Shown: piece by piece, positions 40,777 to 49,259 of the stretch | Numbering within the stretch: position 1 is the first letter of the stretch | Layout of the letters: each line of letters starts with the position of its first letter | From: Candidatus Nitrosopumilus sp. SW | Lineage (GTDB): Archaea; Thermoproteota; Nitrososphaeria; Nitrososphaerales; Nitrosopumilaceae | Length of the DNA: 64,000 nt | Direction: 5' to 3' | Assembly: GCF_006740685.1 (NCBI RefSeq) | Contig: NZ_CP035425.1 | Span: 37,687 to 101,686, forward strand | Program-made: the position numbers and the translations under genes | Notes under the pieces: model-generated | Databases searched by the model: none | The model's input: only the letters and a program-made list of their open reading frames with translations | What the model was told of the DNA's origin: nothing

Positions 40777-41148
40777 TCAATCTTGTTTTTTGGATTCTTT
40801 TTCTAATTTTTTCTTTAATTCTGTATTTTCTTTTAGTAGTTTATCATTTTCTGCTTGAAGTGTTTGAACAGAATTTTGTCTAGTGTATAATGGATGTCCA
40901 GGAGGGACTACTTGATTTCCAGTCAATAGTCCTGCAGCATATTGTTGATACATGTGTTGAAATCCTTGAAGTTTCTGGCTGACTGTTTCAACATCTCGTG
41001 AGAATTGCTCTTTTACAGGATTTGTATTAATTCCAAACATTGGGTGCTTTAATCCAGGTGGCAATCTAGGGAATTGTAGTGCCACATGAGGAATGTTTGG
41101 ATTCAAACCATAAAGGTCTCGTAGGTGTTTATCTACTAGATTTTCCAC
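40777..41148 (-). CDS. hypothetical protein with C-terminal coiled coil
   Basis: 123 residues, ATG start. The N-terminal part is Pro-rich (IPHVALQFPRLPPGLKHPMF), the middle has Gln/Tyr (KLQGFQHMYQQYAAGL) and the last 35 residues form a coiled coil (VQTLQAENDKLLKENTELKK). It shares a 138-base divergent promoter region with 41287-41433. No family recognised. Confidence 0.65.
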   Translation of the reverse strand: MENLVDKHLRDLYGLNPNIPHVALQFPRLPPGLKHPMFGINTNPVKEQFSRDVETVSQKLQGFQHMYQQYAAGLLTGNQVVPPGHPLYTRQNSVQTLQAENDKLLKENTELKKKLEKESKKQD

Positions 41149-41239
41149 GAATCTTGTTTTATTTGGCTATATTTCTGCCTTGCTTTAGGCATTTGATATA
41201 CGGTTTAGTGAAATCTGAGTCATTTTTGCTCAATTTGAG

Positions 41240-41286
41240 CTGATCGCAGATCTATATACCGTACCAGTTTTTGATCGCTGATACGC
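41240..41286 (+). promoter_or_regulatory. duplicated TGATCGC motif around TATA box
   Basis: CTGATCGCAGATCTATATAC (from 41240) runs into a TATA-like element, and TGATCGCTGATACGC (41272-41286) ends at the ATG of 41287-41433. The first matches 12915-12934 closely. Placement at the TATA box and at the expected transcription start suits a repressor site. The regulator is unknown. Confidence 0.5.
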
Positions 41287-41433
41287 ATGACAGAAACGAA
41301 AAAAACATGTCTCAGATGCAAAAAAGACATCGCAGAACAAGATCTACATAAGATAGTGATCTATGTTGTTCAAGAAAAATTTACAGAACATCATTATGAA
41401 CATGTAGAATGTCCTGATAAATTTACTGTATAA
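41287..41433 (+). CDS. 48-aa Cys/His metal-binding protein
   Basis: ATG at 41287 opens MTETKKTCLRCKKDIAEQDL, then HKIVIYVVQEKF and HHYEHVECPDKF. CxxC with a later His cluster and Cys gives zinc-finger-like ligands of treble-clef order. Its promoter carries the duplicated TGATCGC motif. Function unknown. Confidence 0.65.
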   Translation: MTETKKTCLRCKKDIAEQDLHKIVIYVVQEKFTEHHYEHVECPDKFTV

Positions 41434-41447
41434 TCAAAACTTGTGTT

Positions 41448-42239
41448 TTATCCTTTAAACTCATAAACTTTGTAAATTTCGCCAGTCACTCTGGAACGAT
41501 ATTTCCATTCATCTTTTTTCCAAACAACTTCTACAAAATCTCTTTGAAAGTTTGGATGTAGTCTTTGATAAACATCATTTCCAATTAGAATTTGATTAGG
41601 TTTTGCCATATTCTGAATTTTAGCTGCAATATTCATTGCAGGACCCATAAGATCTACTTGAGATTGTTGTTCGTCTGCCCCGTATCTTACAACAATATTT
41701 TGCCCAAAATCAACTCCAACCTTTACCATTAGATCTGGGTAATCGTATTGATTCAAGATAGGGTTGATTCCTTTTTGTATCACAGAAATCATAGATTTTG
41801 CACAATTCACTGCATTGTCTGATGCAAGTAAACCATTACTTTGTGCGTCAAAATATCCGATGACTGCATCACCTACAAATTTTAAGACGTATCCTTCATA
41901 CTGTCTGATTACTGCTGCCATCTCTTGTGCAAAAGAACTAATAATTATTGCAATCTTTTCTTCAGGCATCTCTAATGTCATGGTGGTAGAACCCACTAAA
42001 TCAACATAAATTACAACTAAATCTAATTTTGAAAATACATTTTTTCTCAAGAATTTGTCCGAATCGTTAGCAACTCCTGAATATTGATAACCTTTTTTCA
42101 ACGCCCCCCAAACTCGTTTTTGAGTTTCTAAAATCATTGATTCTGAATCTAATGTTTTTTCAGGTGCTGAACTGAGCAACATATCTACAACTTTGTCTTG
42201 ACTAGAATCTGATTTTTTTTCTATATTGTTTTCTGCCAT
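41448..42239 (-). CDS. class III adenylate/guanylate cyclase domain protein
   Basis: 263 residues, ATG start. VVIYVDLVGSTTMTLEMPEE holds the first metal Asp and VLKFVGDAVIGYFDAQ the second; VGVDFGQNIVVRYGADEQQS and GPAMNIAAKIQNMAKPNQIL complete the catalytic fold. There is no membrane span or sensor domain; the N-terminal 70 residues are variable. It probably makes cAMP or a related nucleotide, though some archaeal homologues are uncharacterised. Confidence 0.87.
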   Translation of the reverse strand: MAENNIEKKSDSSQDKVVDMLLSSAPEKTLDSESMILETQKRVWGALKKGYQYSGVANDSDKFLRKNVFSKLDLVVIYVDLVGSTTMTLEMPEEKIAIIISSFAQEMAAVIRQYEGYVLKFVGDAVIGYFDAQSNGLLASDNAVNCAKSMISVIQKGINPILNQYDYPDLMVKVGVDFGQNIVVRYGADEQQSQVDLMGPAMNIAAKIQNMAKPNQILIGNDVYQRLHPNFQRDFVEVVWKKDEWKYRSRVTGEIYKVYEFKG

Positions 42240-42248
42240 GTTTTTCTC

Positions 42249-42371
42249 CTATTCTAAGGGAAATTCCTGCCCACATTGAGCACATTTTCCTCTTTTTCCC
42301 CTATATCCATCATGATAGTATTCTACAATTTCACCTTCACAGTCATTACAGGTAAAACTAGAATCTTCCAT
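42249..42371 (-). CDS. 40-aa zinc-ribbon protein
   Basis: ATG at 42371 opens MEDSSFTCNDCEGEIVEYYH, then DGYRGKRGKCAQCGQEFPLE. Two CxxC pairs 18 residues apart form a zinc ribbon. It ends 9 bases before the cyclase gene on the same strand, so the two may be cotranscribed. Function unknown. Confidence 0.65.
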   Translation of the reverse strand: MEDSSFTCNDCEGEIVEYYHDGYRGKRGKCAQCGQEFPLE

Positions 42372-42430
42372 GCCTAGAATTCCTCGATTACATATTTAGA
42401 TATTGATGAAGGTTTAAGGCGAGCAATAAT

Positions 42431-43282
42431 TTGGTAAATCTTGTGCGTTTAGGAACAAGATCTCCAAATGAGTTCATTAAACTCTTGAATAAAAAAAATG
42501 AAGATATTCAAAAATCATTTTTATCAAAAATTACAGACATGACAAAAATGATCGATGTCAAGGTTATGTTGGGAGATGCTACCGTTTCTGAACAAAAAAC
42601 ATTTGATCCAAAATTAATAATGGATTATTTTCGAAATATCGGCAAAAATCTAAAAGATTGGTCTATTCAAGATGTAACAATATCAAACAATGAAGATACC
42701 CGAAGAATTTTCATGAAGTTTGAAGTAATGGAGGGCAATTATCTAATTTCAGGACATGTCTCAATACAATTTCATGTGTTGTTATATTACAAACCTGTTC
42801 AAAGAGTAATTGATTGTCAAAAAGAACTATCTGAAATTATCGATATGACAAAAAACAAAGAAGAGGAGTTTTCTAATAACAGTGATCAATATGTTTTAGA
42901 TAAATTAAAAGAAATGGGTTACAAGGATTTTGATCATCAAAAACTCTTTGAAGTGTTTTATGAAAATGATGAATTTAGAGAAAAAGTATTTTCTGAAATC
43001 GAGAAACAATCTGGAGTAGATTTTCAAAAATTATCTGAAAAAAAGACTCAACTGTTTAACGAATTAGATTCTCTTTTAATTGAAACATATCAAACAACAC
43101 CCACATTAATTGATGATTCAAAACTGGTTACTGGTGAAGAAGGATGTTTATGTACATTTGATTTGGAATTTATAAAAAATAATACAAGGGAGGGGTTATT
43201 TGATCCTAGAAAAATGTCTGATTCTACAAAAGAAAACATTGTAAAGAGATTAGATGATTTTGCAACTATAATTAATTCATAA
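42431..43282 (+). CDS. hypothetical protein
   Basis: 283 residues from a TTG at 42431. The N-terminal half (VRLGTRSPNEFIKLLNKKNE, FRNIGKNLKDWSIQDVTISN, FMKFEVMEGNYLISGHVSIQ) is mixed alpha/beta, the middle is acidic coiled coil, and the C-terminal part has EEGCLCTFDLEFI. No signal or membrane span. Followed by a nested palindrome (43294-43336). Family not recognised. Confidence 0.7.
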   Translation: MVNLVRLGTRSPNEFIKLLNKKNEDIQKSFLSKITDMTKMIDVKVMLGDATVSEQKTFDPKLIMDYFRNIGKNLKDWSIQDVTISNNEDTRRIFMKFEVMEGNYLISGHVSIQFHVLLYYKPVQRVIDCQKELSEIIDMTKNKEEEFSNNSDQYVLDKLKEMGYKDFDHQKLFEVFYENDEFREKVFSEIEKQSGVDFQKLSEKKTQLFNELDSLLIETYQTTPTLIDDSKLVTGEEGCLCTFDLEFIKNNTREGLFDPRKMSDSTKENIVKRLDDFATIINS

Positions 43283-43293
43283 ATTAAGATCAA

Positions 43294-43336
43294 GGAACCA
43301 GATATGAGAAAATTTCTCATAGGGGAATCTGATTCC
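43294..43336. repeat. nested palindrome 3' of a gene
   Basis: ATGAGAAA-A-TTTCTCAT (43304-43320) is a palindrome with 8-bp arms. It lies inside outer arms GGAACCAGAT (43294-43303) and ATCTGATTCC (43327-43336), which pair with one mismatch; AGGGGA is left unpaired on the 3' side. It starts 11 bases after a stop codon and is followed by 128 bases of gene-free promoter region for ilvA. Confidence 0.55.
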
Positions 43337-43464
43337 TCGATATGATTTAAGCAGGATTTTTTAACTATTTAGCACTTGCTAGAAATTTACGCATAAAATT
43401 TGACTAAAAAAATAATTTTTGTATAGAAGAAGTCAAATACATCGTTTTCTTAGCAACATTTCCA

Positions 43465-44673
43465 ATGGACCCAACATTTGATGAGATAAAAAAAGCAAAC
43501 TCTATGCGGGGAGATGAAATTAAGAAAACTCCTTTGATTCATTCACCAACTTTTAGTGAGATTACAAAATCTGATGTTTATCTGAAAGCAGAGTTTAGAC
43601 AAAAAACTGGTTCATTTAAAATTCGTGGTGCTTACTACAAAATCAAATCGCTGTCAGATGATGAAAAGAAACATGGTGTGGTTGCAGCATCTGCAGGAAA
43701 TCATGCACAAGGAGTTGCATTAGCTTCTGCTCTTGAAGAAATTCCTTGTACTATTGTTATGCCAAAAAATGCTTCACCTGCCAAAGTTGCTGCAACAAAG
43801 GGTTATGGTGCAAACGTTATCTTGGAAGGCATAAACTATGATGAGTCTTCTGCTAAAGCAAAAGAAATAGCAAAAGAAACAGGAGCAACTATGATACATG
43901 CTTTTGATGATCCACAAATTATTGCTGCTCAAGGAGTAATTGGTTTGGAGATACTAGATGATTTGCCAGATGTTGAAGAAGTTTATCTTCCAATAGGAGG
44001 AGGAGGATTGGCAGCAGGTACTTTAATTGCAATAAAAGAGAAAAACCCAAAAATCAGGGTTATCGGGGTACAGTCAAGATCTTTTCCATCAATGTATGAG
44101 TCAGTTAAACAAGGTGCAATAACTGCAAGTGGCGGTGCAAGAACAATTGCAGATGGTATATCTGTAAAAGTTCCAGGACAACTGACATTTAATGTAATTA
44201 ATGAACTAATGGATGAGATTGTTCTAGTAGATGATACTGAAATTACAAAAGCAATGTTTTTGCTAATGGAAAGAATGAAGTTTGTAGTAGAACCAGCTGG
44301 CGCTGCAAGTTTAGCATATCTAATTTCAAAGAAACCTGCACCTGGAAAGAAAGTAGTTGCAGTGTTGGCAGGTGGAAACGTAGACATGTATCTATTAGGT
44401 CAGATTGTAGACAAAGGCCTAGCTGCTATGGGTAGGTTGTTAAAACTATCAATATTGCTACCTGACAGACCTGGCGCTTTCAAAGAAATTGTAGACGAGA
44501 TTACCCTTGCCAATGCCAATATTGTAGAAGTAGTTCATGACAGATTGAGTTCAAATGTCAGTGCAGGCTCTGCTGCCGTTACTATGAATCTAGAAACTCA
44601 AGGGAAAGAACAAGCAGATGGACTAATTCAAGCATTACAAAAGAAAAATGTTCAATTTAGATTATTGACATAA
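43465..44673 (+). CDS. ilvA: threonine ammonia-lyase (threonine deaminase)
   Basis: 402 residues, ATG start. PLP Lys in RQKTGSFKIRGAYYKI, phosphate loop PIGGGGLAAGTLIA and SAGNHAQGVALASAL are diagnostic. A C-terminal ACT domain (LSILLPDRPGAFKEIVDEIT) indicates the short, biodegradative-like or archaeal form with amino acid feedback. It makes 2-oxobutyrate from threonine for isoleucine; ilvD (13553) and thrC (54396) are in the same window. Confidence 0.94.
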   Translation: MDPTFDEIKKANSMRGDEIKKTPLIHSPTFSEITKSDVYLKAEFRQKTGSFKIRGAYYKIKSLSDDEKKHGVVAASAGNHAQGVALASALEEIPCTIVMPKNASPAKVAATKGYGANVILEGINYDESSAKAKEIAKETGATMIHAFDDPQIIAAQGVIGLEILDDLPDVEEVYLPIGGGGLAAGTLIAIKEKNPKIRVIGVQSRSFPSMYESVKQGAITASGGARTIADGISVKVPGQLTFNVINELMDEIVLVDDTEITKAMFLLMERMKFVVEPAGAASLAYLISKKPAPGKKVVAVLAGGNVDMYLLGQIVDKGLAAMGRLLKLSILLPDRPGAFKEIVDEITLANANIVEVVHDRLSSNVSAGSAAVTMNLETQGKEQADGLIQALQKKNVQFRLLT

Positions 44674-45249
44674 TTATTTGAATTTCTTTTTTGTAAATTC
44701 TGTTAATCCTTGTTTTTTCATTTGTTCAGATTCTTTTAGAACGGATTTATGTTGATCTGATTTGTGCTGTTTGAGTTTCTTTTGTAATTCTGGAAATTCG
44801 TTTGCAAGTATTTTCATTGCATATATTGCTGCATTTCCAGCTTTGTTAACTCCCACTGAAACAACAGGTGAACCAGAGGGCATTTCGGTGATGGACAACA
44901 ATGAATCCAATCCTCCAAAGGCAGAAAATTTTGCTGTGTCTGTTTTCTTTGGATGTTTATCATTATAGACCAGTATTGGAACCCCGATTACTGGGATAAC
45001 TGTGTGTGATGCTATCATGCCAGGAAGATGTGCTGCACCTCCAGCTCCTGCAATGATTATTTTGAATCCCATCTTTTCAGCATGTTGTGCATACTCTGCT
45101 AATCTTGAAGGAGTTCTATGTGCAGAAATAATTTGATCTTCATGTTTGACTTTAAATTCATCAAATATTTCTGCAGCACCTTTCATAATTCTACTATCAG
45201 AACTTGATCCCATAATTATTCCAACAAGAGGTTTTTTTGAATATGTCAT
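44674..45249 (-). CDS. purE: N5-carboxyaminoimidazole ribonucleotide mutase
   Basis: 191 residues, ATG start. VGIIMGSSSDSRIMKGAAEI, ISAHRTPSRLAEYAQHAEKM and IIAGAGGAAHLPGMIASHTV are PurE hallmarks. It moves the carboxylate of N5-CAIR to C4 in purine synthesis. The last 35 residues are a Lys-rich extension (KQHKSDQHKSVLKESEQMKK) beyond the usual length of about 160. It is divergent from purK. Confidence 0.94.
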   Translation of the reverse strand: MTYSKKPLVGIIMGSSSDSRIMKGAAEIFDEFKVKHEDQIISAHRTPSRLAEYAQHAEKMGFKIIIAGAGGAAHLPGMIASHTVIPVIGVPILVYNDKHPKKTDTAKFSAFGGLDSLLSITEMPSGSPVVSVGVNKAGNAAIYAMKILANEFPELQKKLKQHKSDQHKSVLKESEQMKKQGLTEFTKKKFK

Positions 45250-45355
45250 AATATTAGAAAAAACTAGAGAGTAATTAACAATAACTATTACAAGAAATCA
45301 TTGAACTATTAGAAACATCATTAGCTATTTTTATTCGAAAAATATGAGGTAGATA

Positions 45356-46498
45356 ATGGCAAAGATTCTGGGAATTATTGGCGGAGGTCAACTTGGAATG
45401 ATGATAGCAGAGGCTGCAAAAAAGATGCCTGAAGAGGTATCAAAAATCATTGTGTTAGATCCGACTGAAAACTGTCCTGCAGCTCAAGTTGGTGCCGAGC
45501 AAATTATTGCAGATTTCAAAGACAAAGATGCCATAGTTGCACTATCTGAAAAATCAGATATCATCACATATGAAATAGAATCAGGAGATAGTCAAGTACT
45601 AAAATCTGTTGAAAAGAATGCAGAGATCAATCCATCTCCAGAAACACTACATACAATTCAAGACAAATTTTTACAAAAAACTTTTCTTAAAGAACACAAC
45701 ATTCCAGTTCCGGAATTTATAGAAATTTCAGATATTGACGACGTTAAAGAAGGTTTGAAAAAATTTGGATATCCCGCATTACTAAAAGCAAGACGAGATG
45801 CATATGATGGACGAGGTAATTTTAAAATCGATTCAGAGGAAATGATCCAAATAGCTTATGATTACTTTAAAGGTCAAAAATTAATGTTAGAGAAATTTGT
45901 GCCATTTAAAATGGAAGTATCTGTAATTGCAGCTAGAAATACCAAAGGTGAAATCAAAACATTTCCACTAGTGGAAAACATTCATGAAGAAAATATTTTA
46001 CGTGAGACAATTGCTCCCGCAAGAGTTTCTGAAGAAGTAACAAAAAATGCAGAAAAAATTGCTAGTCAAACTATGGATGTTCTCAAAGGAGCAGGGGTAT
46101 TTGGAATTGAAATGTTTGTTACTCAAGATGATCAAATTGTAATTAATGAGATTGCCCCAAGAGTACATAATTCAGGACATCATACTTTACAATCAAGTGA
46201 AACCTCTCAATTTGAACAACATTTACGTGCAATTTTGGGATTAGAACTTGGCAGTACCAAACTTTTACATCCTACTATTATGTACAATATACTTGGAACA
46301 AAAACCTTTGAAGGTGAATACAAGCCATTAGAAATTCCTGATGAAAATCTATTTTTGAAAATGTATGGGAAGAAAATTTCAAAACCTATGAGAAAATTAG
46401 GTCATTTTAACCTCATTGCAACTGATAACGAATCAATTAATGATCTATTAGTGAAATTAGAATCCATAAAACCTAGGGCAGTAGTTCAATCAGCCTAA
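45356..46498 (+). CDS. purK: N5-carboxyaminoimidazole ribonucleotide synthetase
   Basis: 380 residues, ATG start. ILGIIGGGQLGMMIAEAAKK at the N-terminus and ATP-grasp elements FGYPALLKARRDAYDGRGNF and INEIAPRVHNSGHHTLQSS match PurK, which makes N5-CAIR from AIR, bicarbonate and ATP. With purE it forms the two-enzyme carboxylation route; the 106-base gap between them holds both promoters. Confidence 0.95.
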   Translation: MAKILGIIGGGQLGMMIAEAAKKMPEEVSKIIVLDPTENCPAAQVGAEQIIADFKDKDAIVALSEKSDIITYEIESGDSQVLKSVEKNAEINPSPETLHTIQDKFLQKTFLKEHNIPVPEFIEISDIDDVKEGLKKFGYPALLKARRDAYDGRGNFKIDSEEMIQIAYDYFKGQKLMLEKFVPFKMEVSVIAARNTKGEIKTFPLVENIHEENILRETIAPARVSEEVTKNAEKIASQTMDVLKGAGVFGIEMFVTQDDQIVINEIAPRVHNSGHHTLQSSETSQFEQHLRAILGLELGSTKLLHPTIMYNILGTKTFEGEYKPLEIPDENLFLKMYGKKISKPMRKLGHFNLIATDNESINDLLVKLESIKPRAVVQSA

Positions 46499-46532
46499 CT
46501 AAGTTTATTAATTGTGAGAGAAAAAAATCATC

Positions 46533-46922
46533 ATGGCATTAACTGCAGCATTAATTATTACGGGAATTGCAATAGGATTACTTCTAATTTATGCTGCTGA
46601 TGTGGCAGTTGCAATGTCTTCAGATAGTGATTATGGGTTTTTGCCTCTTGATCATATGCAAAGAGGCATAGGTTTAGGAGCACCTGCATTGATTTTGCCA
46701 ATAATTGCATTTTTCATATCTCTTAAGGAATCATCTAAAGGATTAGGCATCATGATAATCATTACAGGTATTTTGATCATTATTGGAGGAATTGTAGTAA
46801 TGGTAAATCCTGCACCTGCATCTGAAACTTCGGACAGGGATCCTATGGCTTCAATGGCTATGATGTTAGTTCCCGCAATTATCCAGTTAGCATTAGGCGG
46901 AATCAAAATAGCAAAATCATAA
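46533..46922 (+). CDS. small integral membrane protein
   Basis: 129 residues, ATG start, four hydrophobic segments: ALTAALIITGIAIGLLLIYA, GAPALILPIIAFFISL, GIMIIITGILIIIGGIVVMV and MLVPAIIQLALGGIKIA. Polar loops are short and Met-rich (RDPMASMAMM). No transporter signature is recognised. Confidence 0.7.
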   Translation: MALTAALIITGIAIGLLLIYAADVAVAMSSDSDYGFLPLDHMQRGIGLGAPALILPIIAFFISLKESSKGLGIMIIITGILIIIGGIVVMVNPAPASETSDRDPMASMAMMLVPAIIQLALGGIKIAKS

Positions 46923-46933
46923 TCCGAATTATT

Positions 46934-47071
46934 ATGCCAATTTGTGCAAAATGTAGTAATGATGTAAAGAAAGTATATGATTGCGATCATACAGATTATG
47001 AAGATTATTGTGTAGAATGTTATACTGAACTGCACTATTACATGACAGAAAGTGAAAATAATGCTAACTGA
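46934..47071 (+). CDS. 45-aa Cys-rich zinc protein
   Basis: ATG at 46934 opens MPICAKCSNDVKKVYDCDHT followed by DYEDYCVECYTELHYYMTES. CxxC, CDH and CxxC groups suggest one zinc site of treble-clef kind. The 3' end overlaps the next gene's ATG by 11 bases. Function unknown. Confidence 0.65.
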   Translation: MPICAKCSNDVKKVYDCDHTDYEDYCVECYTELHYYMTESENNAN

Positions 47072-47327
47072 CCGAGAAATAGCCATTTATGCTCTGGGAA
47101 AAACAGAAGGAGTTCATTCGATAGCTGAAACTTTAGGAAAAGGTCTGGATGATGAAAAATACATTGAATCTTGGAATAAAACTATGAAGTTACTAGGAAT
47201 TGAACTATCCTTAAAAGAATTAGAAAAAATTTACAAGGAATTTGCTGAGAAGATGGAGCAAGTAGTGGATAACTCAGAATCAAAAAATAAAGACAGTATG
47301 GGTAAGAAAACTCAAAAAATAAAATAG
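47061..47327 (+). CDS. hypothetical helical protein
   Basis: 88 residues from ATG 47061 (a GTG at 47052 is in frame). LTDREIAIYALGKTEGVHSI, TMKLLGIELSLKELEKIYKE and a charged tail ending KKTQKIK. All-helical, soluble, without Cys. It overlaps the preceding Cys-rich gene, so they share a transcript. Family not recognised. Confidence 0.65.
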   Translation: MLTDREIAIYALGKTEGVHSIAETLGKGLDDEKYIESWNKTMKLLGIELSLKELEKIYKEFAEKMEQVVDNSESKNKDSMGKKTQKIK

Positions 47328-47363
47328 AAAATTTTGATATACTCTAAAAATTAGACGAATACA

Positions 47364-48032
47364 TTGAAAGCAATAATTTTGGCGGGTGGACGTGGAAAAA
47401 GACTAAAACCAGTAACAGATTATGTTCCAAAACCTCTTGTCCCAATAAAGAATATTCCAATAATAGAGTGGCAAATAAGATATCTGAAAAAATTTGGAAT
47501 CAATGAAGTTATCATTTGTACAGGGTATAAAACAGAAATGATTGAAAACCATTTGAATATGAAAGATATTGGAATCAAAATAAAATTTTCAATTGAAAAA
47601 TCACCGTTAGGCACTGGAGGAGCTATCAAGAAAGCAGGAAAGATGATTAAAGAAAAATCTTTTTTTGTATTAAATGGAGATACAATTACAAACATTGATT
47701 TAAAAAAACTGGAAAAAAAGAAAAATGCAATTGCATCTATAGAGTTGAGAACAAAGTATGGAATTTTGGAAACTAATGCCGACAAGATTTTAAATTTTAG
47801 AGAGAAAAAAGAAATCTCGGACACCTGGATGAATGCGGGAATTTACCATCTAGAAAAAACAATTCTAAAAGAACTTCCAGATAAAGGAGATATTGAAAAA
47901 ACAGTTTTTCCAAAATATGCCAAAAAAGGCATTTTAAATACAGTCAAATTCAAAAATTCAAAATGGTATTCTGTAGATTCATTCAAAGATATGGAAGAAT
48001 GCGCATTAGAAATAGAGAAAATAATAAAATAG
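47364..48032 (+). CDS. sugar nucleotidyltransferase
   Basis: 222 residues from a TTG at 47364. AIILAGGRGKRLKPVTDYVP is the NTP-binding start, PKPLVPIKNIPIIEWQIRYL and FVLNGDTITNIDLKK (metal Asp) complete the GT-A-like core. It lacks the left-handed beta-helix of GlmU. It activates a hexose-1-phosphate (mannose, glucose or similar) to an NDP-sugar for surface glycans. Substrate not assigned. Confidence 0.87.
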   Translation: MKAIILAGGRGKRLKPVTDYVPKPLVPIKNIPIIEWQIRYLKKFGINEVIICTGYKTEMIENHLNMKDIGIKIKFSIEKSPLGTGGAIKKAGKMIKEKSFFVLNGDTITNIDLKKLEKKKNAIASIELRTKYGILETNADKILNFREKKEISDTWMNAGIYHLEKTILKELPDKGDIEKTVFPKYAKKGILNTVKFKNSKWYSVDSFKDMEECALEIEKIIK

Positions 48033-48041
48033 ATTTTTGAT

Positions 48042-48191
48042 TTATGCACCAGTTCTGTGCAGTGTTACCATCATGTATGCTACCTCTTCAACAAAGGGCT
48101 CATCTTTACTGGCAGATGCATATTTTGTGGCATCATCCCAAAATGTAGATTCTTGTGATGGTTTTTGTGCAAATATTTGTTCGCTCAACAT
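48042..48191 (-). CDS. hypothetical protein
   Basis: 49 residues from ATG 48191; an in-frame TTG at 48230 would add 13. SEQIFAQKPSQESTFWDDAT then KDEPFVEEVAYMMVTLHRTG looks like a small helical protein. No motifs. Convergent with the nucleotidyltransferase. Start uncertain. Confidence 0.5.
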   Translation of the reverse strand: MLSEQIFAQKPSQESTFWDDATKYASASKDEPFVEEVAYMMVTLHRTGA

Positions 48192-48290
48192 TTCATAGTT
48201 TACAGATTTTTGGATAATATGACGCCTCAAGGAAAATTAACCTAATGCTAAAAGAGATACACTAGAATATCCAATTAATCTAGATAATTC

Positions 48291-49253
48291 ATGCGTATTG
48301 CATGCAGTTTAGGCTCAATGCTTTCAATAAATGAAGTTCTAAATTGTGCTGAAAAGATAGCAAAAACCAATTCAGATGCAATTTGGGTGCCTGAAACATG
48401 GGGAATGGAGAATTTCTCAATGCTAAGTGCCGTATCTAGCAGGACATCTGCCCAAAAAATTGGTTCATCAATAATTAACATCTATTCTCGCAGCCCAGCA
48501 GCAATTGCCATGGGTGCAGTTACTGTAGATACCTTATCTGAAGGAAGGTTGATTCTAGGCCTTGGAACTAGTAGCCTGCCAATTGTAGAAACTTTTCATG
48601 GATATGAATTTGAAAAACCATTACAAAGAATGAAGGAATATGTGGAAATAATCAAACTGATAACTTCTGGAAAACCAATTAATTATTCTGGAAATATTTT
48701 CAATTTGAAAAATTTTACATTATTGATCAAACCTCAAAGAGAATCAATTCCAATATACATTGCAGCAGTTAATCAAAAAATGGTTGATTTGACATGGGAA
48801 ATTGGAGACGGTGTGATTTTTTATCTTAGGCCAAAAAATGAAATGAAAGAAACAATTCAAAAAATGCAATCAAAAAGAAAAATTGATGTCACGTGTCAAA
48901 TAATCACTTGTGTTTCAGAAAATTCAGATGAAGCAATAGAACGTGCAAAAAAAACACTATCATTTTACATATCTGTTGGTAAAATATATAGAGAATTTTT
49001 AGCAGAAAATGGATTTGAAAATGAAACATCAAACATATTTGAAGAGTTTAAAAAATCAGGTTTTGCATCTAATCATGAATTGGTATCGGATTCGATGCTG
49101 AAAGAACTAACTATCTGTGGAACTCCTGAAGACTGTAAAAAACAACTTGATAGTTTTAGACAAACAGGAATTGATTTGCCAATAATACAATTTAATCCTG
49201 TAGGAGACACTATGAAATCTTTTGAACTATTACAAAAAACATTTTTGGATTAG
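48291..49253 (+). CDS. LLM class flavin/F420-dependent oxidoreductase
   Basis: 320 residues, ATG start. SDAIWVPETWGMENFSMLSA, AIAMGAVTVDTLSEGRLILG, LGLGTSSLPIVETFHGYEFE and the IPIYIAAVNQKMVDLTWEIG strand belong to the luciferase-like fold. It resembles methylene-H4MPT reductase (Mer) and related F420 enzymes; thaumarchaea do make F420. Substrate unknown. It starts a three-gene run with a thiolase and DUF35 protein, 6 bases apart. Confidence 0.83.
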   Translation: MRIACSLGSMLSINEVLNCAEKIAKTNSDAIWVPETWGMENFSMLSAVSSRTSAQKIGSSIINIYSRSPAAIAMGAVTVDTLSEGRLILGLGTSSLPIVETFHGYEFEKPLQRMKEYVEIIKLITSGKPINYSGNIFNLKNFTLLIKPQRESIPIYIAAVNQKMVDLTWEIGDGVIFYLRPKNEMKETIQKMQSKRKIDVTCQIITCVSENSDEAIERAKKTLSFYISVGKIYREFLAENGFENETSNIFEEFKKSGFASNHELVSDSMLKELTICGTPEDCKKQLDSFRQTGIDLPIIQFNPVGDTMKSFELLQKTFLD

Positions 49254-49259
49254 ATAAAC

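Noticed and set aside
43983..44387. minus-strand frame of 134 codons
   Set aside because: Antisense to ilvA, whose motifs are intact across the same bases.
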